Shown: positions 1 to 9,481, counted from the first letter of the stretch. The stretch is 59,632 nt of DNA from an uncultured Clostridia bacterium (GCA_947589035.1 CANPYZ010000012.1:1-59632), one strand, 5' to 3'. Translations and numbers: made by a program. Notes: generated by a model from the letters alone, not told the origin.

Positions 1-170
1 ATGATTTTACTTTGTTATCTTTTTTTACAATTCTTTCTAAATTTATATGATATTATCCCTGCTTTGCCCAGTCCCTTTATTTTTTGGCGGAATTTTTTAA
101 ATTTTCCACTTAAAAGAAAATGTTTTAGTTAATATACAAAAAATAAAATTTATAATTATAATTTTATAAA

Positions 171-209
171 ATTAAGAAGAATACCCAAAAAGGATATTCT
201 TCCTAATTA
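171..209 (-). terminator. Probable terminator after pnkp
   Basis: An inverted repeat (GAAGAATA at 176-183 with TATTCTTC at 195-202, extended by AATTA/TAATT) lies just beyond the pnkp stop codon. On the minus strand it is followed by a very T-rich tract. The stem is AT-rich, so termination strength is uncertain. The remaining 1-170 region is AT-rich and shows no gene that I can support. Confidence 0.5.
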
Positions 210-215
210 AACTAA

Positions 216-2765
216 TTAAAGCCGAGGGTCAACGGGTTCACTTTCAAAGGCAAGCACTCCGAACACGCATTCATGCACCCGGTAAAGCGGTTCATTTTTC
301 ACAAAACGGTTCAAGGCTTCCATGCCGAGAGAAAATTCTTTCAGCGCAAGCGAGCGTTTCCGGTTCAGTGAACGGACTTTTAAACGGGCAAGATGTTCTT
401 TTTCTAAATATTCCGCTCCGTAAATAATTCTAAGATATTCCCTGCCACGGCATTTCACTGCCGGCTGTAAAAGATGAATCCCCTGTCGGGCAATGAACGT
501 TTCCGGCTTGACAACCATTCCTTCGCCGCCATTTCCGGTTAATTCCAGCCACCAGTCAACGCCTTCCTGTATGCTTTTTTCTGATTCAGTATCTACGAAA
601 AAATATGGCGTTTCCATGAAAATAGGGTCGTTTCCGTTGGTGATATATTTTTTAATGGTTTCCATATGCCAGAGATGTTTTTCTTCAGAGAAAACATGAT
701 TTTCACAGGCAAGAAGATGAAACGGCGCAATGCGGTAATCGTCAAGAGTTTTCACCGTCCAGCAATATTCCTGATAGGCGTGAATATACTGGTGAACATG
801 ATTCAGACGGGAACGGTAAGTTTCAGACAGATTTTGCAAAATTTCCTGTTGGGAATTTTCCGCAAATTCGGAAGCCTGTTCAAGCATTTGCACAGCAGCG
901 GAAAGTGCATGAACTCCAGCATTTCCAGTTGGGGCATACTGGGAAAATAATAAACCTTGTGCTTTTTCTGACCACGGCATGAGTTCCGTGTCAAGGCATA
1001 TCCATTCTGTTTGAAAATCTTCCCAGAATTTTGTTTTTGTTAATACTTGTTCTAATCTGTCTAATAATGCTGTTTCTGTTTGAACATCTCCGAAAAAATG
1101 CCTGCCTGTTCTGGTGTAAATAATTCCCCTTGTTCCGTCCGTAATGCCGAAACGTTTTCGGGCAGTTTCCGGAGTTCGGCAAAGAATGATTACTGCACGG
1201 GAACCCATATGCTTTTTTTCGCAAATGACGTTCTGAATGCCGTGTTTCCGATAATAGGAAAACGCCTGCAAAGGGTGTTCCAGATATTGTTCTAAAGGGC
1301 TTGTTTCGCATGGGGACATTGTCGGCGGAAGATAAATCAGCCAATGAGGGTCAGCGGCAAAACGAGACATAATTTCTAAAGCTGCCGCTGTCTGATTTTC
1401 ATGAATGTCAATGGACGGCAATAATTCTGTTTCAATGTGCAATTTTTTGCTGAAATCATCTGCTAAAAGCATATCCCCAATTTCAAAAAAGTTTATTTCT
1501 TCTAAAGGTTTTTCCGGTTCAAAATATTGCTGTAATGCCTCTACATCAACGAAAGTTCTTTCCGGATAACGGAAAGCCGTTAATTTTCCGCCGTACACAC
1601 AACCGGTATCAATGCAGAATGTTCCATTTTGTGAGCGGACTTCTTTTCCGGCAATATGCCCATAAATCATTGTTGCTCTTCCCCGGTAATCTGCTGTCCA
1701 GTCAAGGTGAACCGGCAAACCGTAAGAATCCGTTTCTCCGGTGATTTCCCCATATAAGCAGAAATCTCTTACTCTTGCGGAAGCCCTGCCAATATATTCC
1801 TGTTTCAATCCGGCATGAGTAATAATTAATTTCCCATCATCGAATACATAATGACTAACTAAACTATCAATGAAATTTTCTACTTCTTTTTTGAAGTCTT
1901 CACCAGCATTTTCTAATTCAGCAATTGTTTTATCTATGCCATGCGTCATAGAAATACTTTTCCCACGTAAATATTTCAATAATTTTACATCATGATTTCC
2001 GGGAACAGCAAAAGCATTCCCAGTTTTCACCATGTCCATAACAATTCTTAATACATCTGCGTTTCTGTTTCCTCTGTCGCAAAAATCACCTAAAAAAGCT
2101 GCTTTTCTTTTTTCAGGGTGCGTGTATACGCCCTGAATTTTCACATAGCCGAGTTTTTCCAGTAATAATTCCAATTCATCACAGCAGCCGTGAATATCGC
2201 CGATAATATCTAATGCGCCGTGTTCATCTTTTTTATCATTCCATAATTTTTTGCGGACAATTTCCACATTTTCCAATTGTTCCAAAGAATGAATCACATA
2301 AACAAACCGGAAACCTTCCCGTTTCAGTCCTTTTATACTTCGTTTCACGTCCCGGCAATGCTGACGGATTACCCGTTCAGGAAAATTCCTTTCCGGACGG
2401 GCTTTATTTCGTTCCTGAAGAAGATTTTCCGGAAGGTTCAACACAATAGCCGCTGCATGAACATTCTGTTCTCTTGCTAAATCAATAATTTTCTTCCTTG
2501 CGCTTGGTTGTGTGTTCGTTGCGTCAATTACTGTTAATTTCGGCTGATTCAGGCGTTTATTCGCTGCATAATACAGCAAATCAAAAGCTTCTGAAGAAAT
2601 ATTCAGATTATTTTCATCATCGCAAACCATTCCCCTGAAAAAATCAGAAGAAAGAACTTCTGTCGGCTTGAAATAACGATTGGCAAAACTGGTTTTTCCT
2701 GAAGAAGATGCCCCAATCATTGCCACAAGGCAAATTTCTGGTAATTCAATTTTAAATTTATCCAT
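216..2765 (-). CDS. pnkp: Bacterial polynucleotide kinase-phosphatase-ligase (Pnkp)
   Basis: Three-domain RNA repair enzyme of 849 residues, close to the roughly 870 of the Clostridium thermocellum enzyme. The N-terminal 5'-kinase has a P-loop (GASSSGKTS, residues 18-26). The central calcineurin-like 2',3'-phosphatase has GDIHG (189-193), GDFCDRG (226-232) and GNHD (256-259). The C-terminal ligase/adenylyltransferase has motif I KHMGSR (518-523), whose Lys would be adenylated. The family heals broken RNA ends and, with Hen1, seals them. The ATG start lies inside the 3' end of hen1 (8-bp overlap), so translation is coupled. Domains and neighbour agree with the characterised Pnkp-Hen1 pair; the natural RNA substrate in this organism cannot be read from the sequence. 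Confidence 0.95.
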   Translation of the reverse strand: MDKFKIELPEICLVAMIGASSSGKTSFANRYFKPTEVLSSDFFRGMVCDDENNLNISSEAFDLLYYAANKRLNQPKLTVIDATNTQPSARKKIIDLAREQNVHAAAIVLNLPENLLQERNKARPERNFPERVIRQHCRDVKRSIKGLKREGFRFVYVIHSLEQLENVEIVRKKLWNDKKDEHGALDIIGDIHGCCDELELLLEKLGYVKIQGVYTHPEKRKAAFLGDFCDRGNRNADVLRIVMDMVKTGNAFAVPGNHDVKLLKYLRGKSISMTHGIDKTIAELENAGEDFKKEVENFIDSLVSHYVFDDGKLIITHAGLKQEYIGRASARVRDFCLYGEITGETDSYGLPVHLDWTADYRGRATMIYGHIAGKEVRSQNGTFCIDTGCVYGGKLTAFRYPERTFVDVEALQQYFEPEKPLEEINFFEIGDMLLADDFSKKLHIETELLPSIDIHENQTAAALEIMSRFAADPHWLIYLPPTMSPCETSPLEQYLEHPLQAFSYYRKHGIQNVICEKKHMGSRAVIILCRTPETARKRFGITDGTRGIIYTRTGRHFFGDVQTETALLDRLEQVLTKTKFWEDFQTEWICLDTELMPWSEKAQGLLFSQYAPTGNAGVHALSAAVQMLEQASEFAENSQQEILQNLSETYRSRLNHVHQYIHAYQEYCWTVKTLDDYRIAPFHLLACENHVFSEEKHLWHMETIKKYITNGNDPIFMETPYFFVDTESEKSIQEGVDWWLELTGNGGEGMVVKPETFIARQGIHLLQPAVKCRGREYLRIIYGAEYLEKEHLARLKVRSLNRKRSLALKEFSLGMEALNRFVKNEPLYRVHECVFGVLAFESEPVDPRL

Positions 2766-4146
2766 TTTTCACGAATACCCCCATTTGTGTCGGTGCGCCG
2801 GTTTGTTCATCTTGTGCGCCAATTCCGGTAATTTCACAATGATAAGAAAATTTCCGGCAAATATGTTCTGCCCATGCTTGAAATTCTGCCCTTGTCCATT
2901 CAAAACGATGGTCTTCATGCCGGAGTTGATTTTCCTGCATGTTCACATAATGTTGATTATATTCTTTGTTGGGCGTGGTTAAAATTACCGTCTGCGGAGC
3001 GGCAAATTCAAACACTGCCCGTTCAAATGCCGGAATCCGCATAGGTTCAATGTGTTCAATTACTTCCACAATACAAGCACAGTCATAGCCTTCAAAACGT
3101 TTGTCTTTGTAAGTCAGGGAAGCCTGCATTAAAGTTAATTTATTTTTCCGGTAAGGCTGCATAGTGTCTAAATGTAATTTTCGGGCAGCTTTTTCCAGTG
3201 CGCTGATGGAAACATCGCAGGCAGTAATTTGTTTAATTTGCGGTTCGTTCAGTAATAAAGAAGTTAATTTCCCTTCTCCGCACCCGAGGTCAAGCACACG
3301 GGAAGCCCCGCTGGCAAGCACTGCATTTTTTACAGCTTCCATGCGCTGCGTATTCAAAGAAACAGTGATTTCTTTTTCTTTTTCCGGTAAACCGTCTAAT
3401 ATTTCCGGATTTACTTCTTCTGCTAAAAGCATTTCCAACGCTTTTCGGGCATAACTTTTCTTTGCGGTAAAATATCGGCGGGTGATTTTTTCTTTGTAGG
3501 GGTGTTCAGCAAGCCAGCCTTCACCATGATGTAATAATTTTTGTATTTCATCTTCAGCAATATAATAATGCTTTTGCTTATCAAAAACAGGAATCAATAC
3601 ATAAAGATGATTCAATAATTCTGAAAGTTTTACTGTTCCGTGAATGGTCAATGCAATATAGGGTGATTTCCCCCATTCCGGAAAGCGTTCATCTAATACA
3701 GAACGTTCCGTTTCCACGGTATAGCCCAACGGCACAAAAAGTTGTTCCGCAAGTTCCGTTTCGTGATGGTCTTTCAGGGCAAAAAGTTTCGCCGTAAGTG
3801 GTAAGGCTTTATTGGCAAGTTCTTGTTTCTGGGTACAGCGTCCACTCATTGCCGTTCCGAAAACTCTGGAAATTGCCGTACTCATCAATGAAGTTGCCGC
3901 ATAAGGTCTGTCATTGACATAATCGAATAAACCGCCTTCTTTGCTGCCGACTTTTCCCCTTGCAAGGTCAATCGGGTTAATATCCAATAATAACGCCGCT
4001 GTCGTGCGGTTTTCGCTGACTTCCGGATAAAATACATAAGCTTTGCCGAAATTTAATTCAAATTGCTGAACTTTTTCGGGGTGCTTATATAACAGAAAAC
4101 CTAATTCCTGCGTGTGTTCTCCTTCATAGGTAATTGTCAGTAACAT
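2758..4146 (-). CDS. hen1: RNA 3'-terminal ribose 2'-O-methyltransferase Hen1
   Basis: 462 residues, the usual size for bacterial Hen1. The N-terminal half (about 1-240) corresponds to the domain that activates the Pnkp ligase. The C-terminal half is a SAM methyltransferase with the glycine motif LDLGCGEGK (285-293) and the expected metal-binding set E361, E364, H365 and H413 (EVIEH and DHRFEW). Known function: it marks the 3' end of a cleaved RNA with a 2'-O-methyl group before Pnkp seals it, so the repaired RNA resists recutting by the same ribotoxin. It is the first gene of a two-gene operon with pnkp, preceded by a consensus promoter and a clear Shine-Dalgarno (AAAGGAG). Confidence 0.95.
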   Translation of the reverse strand: MLLTITYEGEHTQELGFLLYKHPEKVQQFELNFGKAYVFYPEVSENRTTAALLLDINPIDLARGKVGSKEGGLFDYVNDRPYAATSLMSTAISRVFGTAMSGRCTQKQELANKALPLTAKLFALKDHHETELAEQLFVPLGYTVETERSVLDERFPEWGKSPYIALTIHGTVKLSELLNHLYVLIPVFDKQKHYYIAEDEIQKLLHHGEGWLAEHPYKEKITRRYFTAKKSYARKALEMLLAEEVNPEILDGLPEKEKEITVSLNTQRMEAVKNAVLASGASRVLDLGCGEGKLTSLLLNEPQIKQITACDVSISALEKAARKLHLDTMQPYRKNKLTLMQASLTYKDKRFEGYDCACIVEVIEHIEPMRIPAFERAVFEFAAPQTVILTTPNKEYNQHYVNMQENQLRHEDHRFEWTRAEFQAWAEHICRKFSYHCEITGIGAQDEQTGAPTQMGVFVKNG

Positions 4147-4177
4147 AAATTTCTCCTTTCTGAATGCTTAACAGTTC

Positions 4178-4206
4178 ATTATAACATTTTTTGTTCTGAA
4201 TGTCAA
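4178..4206 (-). promoter_or_regulatory. Consensus sigma-A promoter for hen1-pnkp
   Basis: Minus strand: -35 TTGACA (4201-4206), 17-nt spacer, -10 TATAAT (4178-4183), about 30 nt upstream of the hen1 ATG. Both hexamers are perfect, suggesting strong basal transcription of the RNA repair operon. Confidence 0.85.
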
Positions 4207-4240
4207 GCGATTTTTTGAATATTTTTAACAATTGCATGAA

Positions 4241-4272
4241 AAATAAAAAACAGCCCTGTATCATCAGGACTG
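4241..4272 (-). terminator. Rho-independent terminator after the heptad-repeat gene
   Basis: Hairpin CAGTCCT/AGGGCTG (4251-4272) followed on the minus strand by a T-run (4241-4250). It ends the MMPL/heptad-protein operon just before the hen1 promoter. Confidence 0.8.
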
Positions 4273-4282
4273 CTTTATTGAT

Positions 4283-6253
4283 TTAATGCTTGAATAAATT
4301 TTTCAATTTCTGCCAGAAACTGAGATGTCCTTCTTCCTGAATTTCTTCTTCTGCCTGTTCCGGAATCTGAATTGCCTCTGTTTTAATGACAAACTGCACG
4401 GAAGAAACTTGTTCATTTTTTTCCGAAACGAAAGAAATTACTTCATCACTATTTCCGGAAATTTCCTGAATCATAGTATCAATTTTTTCTTCTACTTGGC
4501 TGTCCATGTCGGAAGTTTTTTCCTTAAGTTCTCCTGTTCCGTCAGACAAATCAGAAGAACCTGTGTTTAATTTTTCAAGACCGTCCTGTAAATCTTTTGC
4601 GCCGTCGTCTAAAGAAGATGCTCCGTCAACTAATGCTTTACTTCCTTCTGAAAGTGCGGAAACGCCGTCAAGCAATTGTGAATAGCCGTCTTTAATTTGG
4701 GCAACTCCTCCGGTGTAATCCTGAATGCCTGTGTCTAATGTGTTATACTGTTCCGAAAGCGTGTTAATCGCTGAAGCAAGGGTATTCAGTTGGGTTAGCA
4801 TTCCGGAAAGTTTATCCACTAAACCGGAAATTGCTGTGTCAAATTGCTGGTAGCCGTTTTCTAATTGTTTCGCTCCGGAAAGTAAATCTTCCGTTCCCTT
4901 TTCTAATGTGTTCAAATACGTTTCCGTTCCGGAAATTAACGCCTGATTTCCTGTGAAAAGCTGGACAAGCGTTTCTAAATTGGCAATTTGTGCGGTAAGC
5001 TGTGCGGTTTGTTCAGCGTATTCCGGAATAGTTTGTATTTGTGCTAAAGAAGTTTTCAATTCTTCAATTTGTGCCGTCAATGTCTGAATTGCCTGTGCAT
5101 TTCCCTGCTGTAAAACAGAAATGTCCAGTCCGTTTTGCTGCATAATTGCCTGATAAGCTGAATAACTGGTATTATTTTTCAGTTGTTCCGCTCCGGAAGT
5201 TAAAGCCGAAATGGCATTTTTCAATTGTCCGGAAGTTTCCGTTAAAGTTCGCAATTGCTGTGTATCTGCTGAAACAGAAGATAAAGCTGCTTGCATTTGC
5301 GAAAGAGCGTTTTTCACTTCAGCAGAACCTCCGGTTAAGTCGCCGGATTTACTGGTTAATTCTTCTAAACCTGCTTCAATCTGGTTTACGCCGTCGGAAA
5401 GTTGTAAAATTCCCTCATCTAAAGATGTTGTTCCGTCATATAAATCTTTCGTTCCGGTTTTCAGCGTGTCGCCGCCGTCTTTTAATTTTCCTGCTCCGTC
5501 ATGTAAATCTTTTGCGCCGTCGTCTAATTTCTGCACGCCATCAGTTAATTCTGAAATTTTATCTGTGATTTCCGTCCGGTCAACGTCAATCTCTAAATCT
5601 AAACGCACGCCATTAATGGCTACGGCATCCATTTCAAAATCATGCACATCAGCGGAAATTTCCGTGTGAATGCCTTTATTCGGCAAAATCGTATAAGTGA
5701 GTTGTTTTTTACTGCCGACATTGGCAACAGTTGCGCCTTCTGTGGAAATGTTTTCACAAAGTTTTGTATCTAATGTGAAAGAAGCCTGCAATGCATAATC
5801 AGCGTAAAATTCCGGATTAGCATTTAAATTCTCTTCCACGTTGAACTGAATGGAAAGTTTACCGCTTTTTCCGGCTAAATCTTCCGGCTGAATTTCTTTT
5901 CCGTCCAAAAAATACTGAATCTGAATTTTCCACGGAATTTCCGCATGAGGCATACTGCCCTGAAGATAAAGCTTTTCTTCATCACTTTCAAAAGTAATTT
6001 CATCGCCGTTCACGTTTACTTCTGCTTCAGCATTTAATAATTTGACTTCTTCATATTTTCCGTAATCGGTAATTTTCCCGCCGTTGTAAATATTCACGGC
6101 GTACACATCATTAACATTTGCACAAGCATCTGTCATGACGTAAATTACTTCTTCTTTAGGGGTGTTATTTGCTGCCAGAACCGGCATAGCCGTATTCATG
6201 GTCAGAAGTATTGCCGCTGCGGCGGAAATGCCTTTTTTGGTTATTTGTTTCAT
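4283..6253 (-). CDS. Secreted protein with X-X-X-Leu-X-X-Gly heptad repeats
   Basis: 656-residue exported protein. The N-terminus has a basic n-region, a hydrophobic stretch (about 9-24) and an AlaXAla-type cleavage region near residue 28. Two long tracts, about 230-300 and 525-595, consist of Leu-x-x-Gly heptads such as LDDGAKDLHDGAGKLKDG; this pattern is found in YhgE/Pip-like and MMPL-associated proteins. Between them is a Gln/Leu/Ala-rich, probably coiled-coil region. The C-terminus is short, basic and aromatic (FWQKLKNLF), with no obvious membrane helix. It follows the MMPL transporter in the same operon and has a good Shine-Dalgarno (GAAAGGAGC) located inside the transporter coding region. 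A periplasm-side or envelope partner of the exporter is the likely role; no enzymatic motif is visible. Confidence 0.8.
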   Translation of the reverse strand: MKQITKKGISAAAAILLTMNTAMPVLAANNTPKEEVIYVMTDACANVNDVYAVNIYNGGKITDYGKYEEVKLLNAEAEVNVNGDEITFESDEEKLYLQGSMPHAEIPWKIQIQYFLDGKEIQPEDLAGKSGKLSIQFNVEENLNANPEFYADYALQASFTLDTKLCENISTEGATVANVGSKKQLTYTILPNKGIHTEISADVHDFEMDAVAINGVRLDLEIDVDRTEITDKISELTDGVQKLDDGAKDLHDGAGKLKDGGDTLKTGTKDLYDGTTSLDEGILQLSDGVNQIEAGLEELTSKSGDLTGGSAEVKNALSQMQAALSSVSADTQQLRTLTETSGQLKNAISALTSGAEQLKNNTSYSAYQAIMQQNGLDISVLQQGNAQAIQTLTAQIEELKTSLAQIQTIPEYAEQTAQLTAQIANLETLVQLFTGNQALISGTETYLNTLEKGTEDLLSGAKQLENGYQQFDTAISGLVDKLSGMLTQLNTLASAINTLSEQYNTLDTGIQDYTGGVAQIKDGYSQLLDGVSALSEGSKALVDGASSLDDGAKDLQDGLEKLNTGSSDLSDGTGELKEKTSDMDSQVEEKIDTMIQEISGNSDEVISFVSEKNEQVSSVQFVIKTEAIQIPEQAEEEIQEEGHLSFWQKLKNLFKH

Positions 6254-8342
6254 GAAAATCTGCTCCTTTCGTGGTTATGCGAATCAATCCATCAAATACA
6301 TACAGCAGCCCAGGCAAGGCGAAAATGACTAACACTAAAGAACACAATGTTCCTCTTCCTAATAAAATGCCTAATTGGGCAATTAAGCCGTGTGTGGAAA
6401 ATTTCCCTAATAAAAATCCGACAATCGTTAATACACTTCCGGAAGTTAAAATTGATACAATACAAGATGAAACAGAAGAAATAATTGCTTGTAATTTTCC
6501 GGAATTTCTGCGGTTTTCTAAATAGCGGTCAGTCAGTAAAATTGCATAGTCTACTGTTGCGCCAAGCTGAATTGAACTGATAATTAAATACGCAATGTAA
6601 AAAATTGGCTGCCCTGAAAAATACGGGAAAGACAAATTCAGGAAAATTGCCGTTTCAATGCTTAACACTAAAATAAATGGCAAAGTCAATGATTTCATTG
6701 TGAATAATAATACAATGAAAACTGCCCCGACAGAAACGAAATTTACTTTGACCATGTCCGCTGTAACAGTGTTCATTAAATCGTAAGAAGAAACACCATT
6801 TCCGGCAAGATAATATTCTTCATAGGTATTCTGGGCAATATTCCGGATATTTTCCACTAAAGCGAATGTTTCTTCTCCTTCATAGTCTGTATCTAACTGG
6901 AGTACTAAACGAGTGTAATTTTCTGAAATTAATTTCGCTCTTGTTTCTTCGTCTAAATACGCTTCCGGAATTTCTGCTCCGACAGTGTCCACATAGGAAA
7001 GAATACTGCTGACTTCCGGCAAAGTGTGCAATTCGTCCGAAAGAATTTTCTGTAAAGCCTTATCCCCTTTCGGAACAAGTAAAACGTAAGTGTCATTTTT
7101 CCCGAATGTTTCTTCAATTAGTGCTGTATCTGCACCGACTTCTGTATTTTCTCCGAAAATATGAGAAGACCCATAATAATAGGTATTTGCATTCGAGGCT
7201 AAATAACTCGGAATTAAAATTAATGCCTGCAAACATGCAAACGGAATCATTAATTTTGAAATTAAACTTCCGAATTTCCCGAAATCCGGAACAAAACTCC
7301 GGTGACGGGTTTTGTCTAAAAACGGATACACGCAAAGAATAAAATTCGGCATTAACAAGAATACAGAAATTAAACTCAAGGCAACGCCTTTCGCTAAAAC
7401 AAGCCCTAAATCAGGACCAATTTTAAAACGCATTAAGCAAAGAGCAACAAAGCCAATGACCGTTGTCAAACCACTGGAAAGAATTGAACCGGTAGATTTA
7501 CATAATGCATCTGTCATTGCTTCACGGGCGGTTGGAAATTCTTTCCGGCTTTCTTCAAACCGGTGCAACAAAAATACAGAATAGTCTAAAGACACTGCTA
7601 ATTGCAGAATTGCGCCTGCGGCATTCGACACGAAAGAAATTTCCCCGAAAAGTAAATTCGTTCCGTTATTTAATAAGACTGCCACGCCTAACCCTAATAA
7701 AATGATTACAGGTTCTGCCCATGAATCTGTTGTCAAAATCAATACTAAAAATACAAAAATTACTGCAAATACTGCAATGCGGGCAACTTCTGAAACAGTA
7801 TTTTCCGTTGCAGCGGCTGTGGATACTGCTGAACCAGTCAAGGCAAATTCTTCTTTTTGTTTCGATTCGCCGACAGTTTCCTGAATGGCATTCACTCCGT
7901 CAAGAATGTGTTCTTCTTCCAAAGTAATGGAATACAACGCTGCGCCGTTCTTGTAGTAACTTTCTACAATATCTGTATCTGCTGTTTCCAGAGGAGCTGT
8001 AATTTCAATCTGGTCATCTAACCAGGTGACTTCTGTCACGCCTTCAATATTTTTTAATTTTTGCTTGAATTGCAACGCCTCCGGAATGGTAACATGATCA
8101 ATCATTAACCGAACATTCGGTATTCCTCCGTCAAATTCTTCCCCCATCACGTCAATTGCCACTGTGGACGGGCTGTCTTCCGGCAAATAATCGTTAATGT
8201 CATAATTCACCGAAACAAAACTACTTAACACGGCACAAATGACCGCCAACAAGAAAAATATGCTCACCAGTAATTTTGGTTTTGCCGTCACATGGGAATA
8301 AAATTTTCCGGCAGTGGTTTCATTTTGTTTCAAATTCTGCAT
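6165..8342 (-). CDS. MMPL/RND family transporter
   Basis: 725 residues from the ATG chosen here, which has an AAGGAGG Shine-Dalgarno 7-8 nt upstream; an ATG 60 nt further upstream lacks one. Topology is the RND/MMPL duplicate: one N-terminal helix, an extracellular loop, a six-helix sterol-sensing-like block (about 190-370), a second large loop, then a second six-helix block (about 550-700). Polar intramembrane segments such as LAVSLDYSVFLLHRFEE and QLGATVDYAILLTDRYLE match the proton-relay helix region of the family. Likely exports a lipid or hydrophobic compound together with the downstream heptad-repeat protein. The last roughly 30 residues lie over the start of the next gene in another frame (89-nt overlap), which is unusually long. 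Confidence 0.88.
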   Translation of the reverse strand: MQNLKQNETTAGKFYSHVTAKPKLLVSIFFLLAVICAVLSSFVSVNYDINDYLPEDSPSTVAIDVMGEEFDGGIPNVRLMIDHVTIPEALQFKQKLKNIEGVTEVTWLDDQIEITAPLETADTDIVESYYKNGAALYSITLEEEHILDGVNAIQETVGESKQKEEFALTGSAVSTAAATENTVSEVARIAVFAVIFVFLVLILTTDSWAEPVIILLGLGVAVLLNNGTNLLFGEISFVSNAAGAILQLAVSLDYSVFLLHRFEESRKEFPTAREAMTDALCKSTGSILSSGLTTVIGFVALCLMRFKIGPDLGLVLAKGVALSLISVFLLMPNFILCVYPFLDKTRHRSFVPDFGKFGSLISKLMIPFACLQALILIPSYLASNANTYYYGSSHIFGENTEVGADTALIEETFGKNDTYVLLVPKGDKALQKILSDELHTLPEVSSILSYVDTVGAEIPEAYLDEETRAKLISENYTRLVLQLDTDYEGEETFALVENIRNIAQNTYEEYYLAGNGVSSYDLMNTVTADMVKVNFVSVGAVFIVLLFTMKSLTLPFILVLSIETAIFLNLSFPYFSGQPIFYIAYLIISSIQLGATVDYAILLTDRYLENRRNSGKLQAIISSVSSCIVSILTSGSVLTIVGFLLGKFSTHGLIAQLGILLGRGTLCSLVLVIFALPGLLYVFDGLIRITTKGADFHETNNQKRHFRRSGNTSDHEYGYAGSGSK

Positions 8343-8366
8343 TGTGCATTCCTCCTTCAATTTAGT

Positions 8367-8395
8367 ATTATATTCAAAATTGAGAAAGTTTGCAA
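8367..8395 (-). promoter_or_regulatory. Promoter of the MMPL operon
   Basis: Minus strand: TTGCAA (8390-8395), 17-nt spacer, TATAAT (8367-8372), followed about 25 nt later by the MMPL start. Divergent from the thiS promoter. Two direct copies of AAATGAGTAAAA (8411-8422 and 8463-8474) lie between the two promoters. Confidence 0.7.
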
Positions 8396-8496
8396 CGGTC
8401 ATTTTCCCACAAATGAGTAAAAACCGGACAAGTGTGTGATTTTGATGAAAAAATTACTTTCTAAATGAGTAAAATTAAATTTTAACCGGAAAAGAC

Positions 8497-8525
8497 TTGC
8501 ATTTTCTCTGAAAATGTGCTATACT
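8497..8525 (+). promoter_or_regulatory. Extended -10 promoter of the thiSFGH-tenI operon
   Basis: TTGCAT (8497-8502), 17-nt spacer ending in TGc, TATACT (8520-8525). The resulting leader is only about 57 nt, enough for a small 8-bp hairpin (ATTTCTTT/AAAGAAAT) and an AAAGGTG ribosome site, but too short for a TPP riboswitch, none of whose conserved motifs I see. Confidence 0.8.
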
Positions 8526-8589
8526 ATAAACGAGCGTTAAATTTCTTTTTCATAAAGAAATCAAAATAAACAAGAAAGGTGCATTTCCT

Positions 8590-8784
8590 ATGATTAAAGT
8601 CAACGGAACAGAACAGGACGGTGCCGGAAAAACCGTTTCAGAACTGCTTTTATCGGAAAATTATCTTCCTGAAAGAGTTGCTGTGGAAATCAATGAACAA
8701 ATTCTGCCGAAAGCAGAATATTCCCATACATATTTGCACGATGGCGACAAAATCGAAATTGTTAGTTTCGTTGGGGGCGGTTGA
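8590..8784 (+). CDS. thiS: Sulfur carrier protein ThiS
   Basis: 64-residue beta-grasp protein with a C-terminal Gly-Gly-Gly, the hallmark of ThiS, whose terminal glycine is adenylated and then thiocarboxylated to carry sulfur into the thiazole ring. Size and the N-terminal MIKVNG strand fit the family. First gene of a five-gene operon; thiF begins immediately after its stop codon. Confidence 0.93.
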   Translation: MIKVNGTEQDGAGKTVSELLLSENYLPERVAVEINEQILPKAEYSHTYLHDGDKIEIVSFVGGG

Positions 8785-9423
8785 ATGCGTTACCCTACGA
8801 AACAAGAAATGTATGCCGCTTTAGAAGAACGCCACGGAAAACAATTGCAGGAAAAATTTTCACAGGCGAGTGTAGCCATTTGCGGTTTAGGCGGTTTAGG
8901 TTCGAATGTTGCAATCCATTTAGTTCGGGCAGGTGTCGGGAAACTTTTCTTATTAGATTTTGATCAAGTGGACATCACTAATTTAAACCGACAGCAATAT
9001 TTTCCTGACCAGCTCGGCGAATACAAAACAGATGCATTAAAGCACACACTCAGCCGGATTGCTCCCTATTGTCAGATTATGACTAAATGCGTAAAGCTGA
9101 ATGAACAGAATATTCCGGAATTGCTTGCGGAATTTCCGATTATTTGCGAGGCGTTCGACAAGCCGGAACAAAAAGCTATGTTAGTGAATACTGTTTTAGA
9201 AAAATTACCGGAAACGTTTTTAATTGCTTCTTCCGGTATGGCAGGACTGGACACGCCGAACACAATACGCACACGGAAAATTACGCCGAAATTTTATTTA
9301 TGCGGAGATGAAGAAAACGGCATAGAATCCGGAATAGGGTTAATTTCCGCAAGGGTTGCCGTTTGTGCGGCACATCAGGCAACAACAATATTAAGAATTA
9401 TTTCGGGGGAAAATTCCGCCTGA
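8785..9423 (+). CDS. thiF: ThiS adenylyltransferase ThiF (short clostridial type)
   Basis: 212-residue E1-like enzyme. The nucleotide-binding glycine motif GLGGLGSN (about 33-40), the following acidic strand LLDFDQVDITNLNRQ and the FDKPEQK segment are typical. It activates the C-terminus of ThiS with ATP. It is shorter than E. coli ThiF and lacks the classical zinc Cys-x-x-Cys pairs, as in the clostridial ThiF family. No gap separates it from thiS, so the two are translationally linked. Confidence 0.9.
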   Translation: MRYPTKQEMYAALEERHGKQLQEKFSQASVAICGLGGLGSNVAIHLVRAGVGKLFLLDFDQVDITNLNRQQYFPDQLGEYKTDALKHTLSRIAPYCQIMTKCVKLNEQNIPELLAEFPIICEAFDKPEQKAMLVNTVLEKLPETFLIASSGMAGLDTPNTIRTRKITPKFYLCGDEENGIESGIGLISARVAVCAAHQATTILRIISGENSA

Positions 9424-9481
9424 AATTAATTTTAAAATTTAAAAATTTAAAATAATTTATAGAAGAAAGGATGATTTCATT

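Noticed and set aside
8526-8589. TPP riboswitch before thiS
   Set aside because: The leader is too short and lacks CUGAGA-type and other conserved aptamer motifs.
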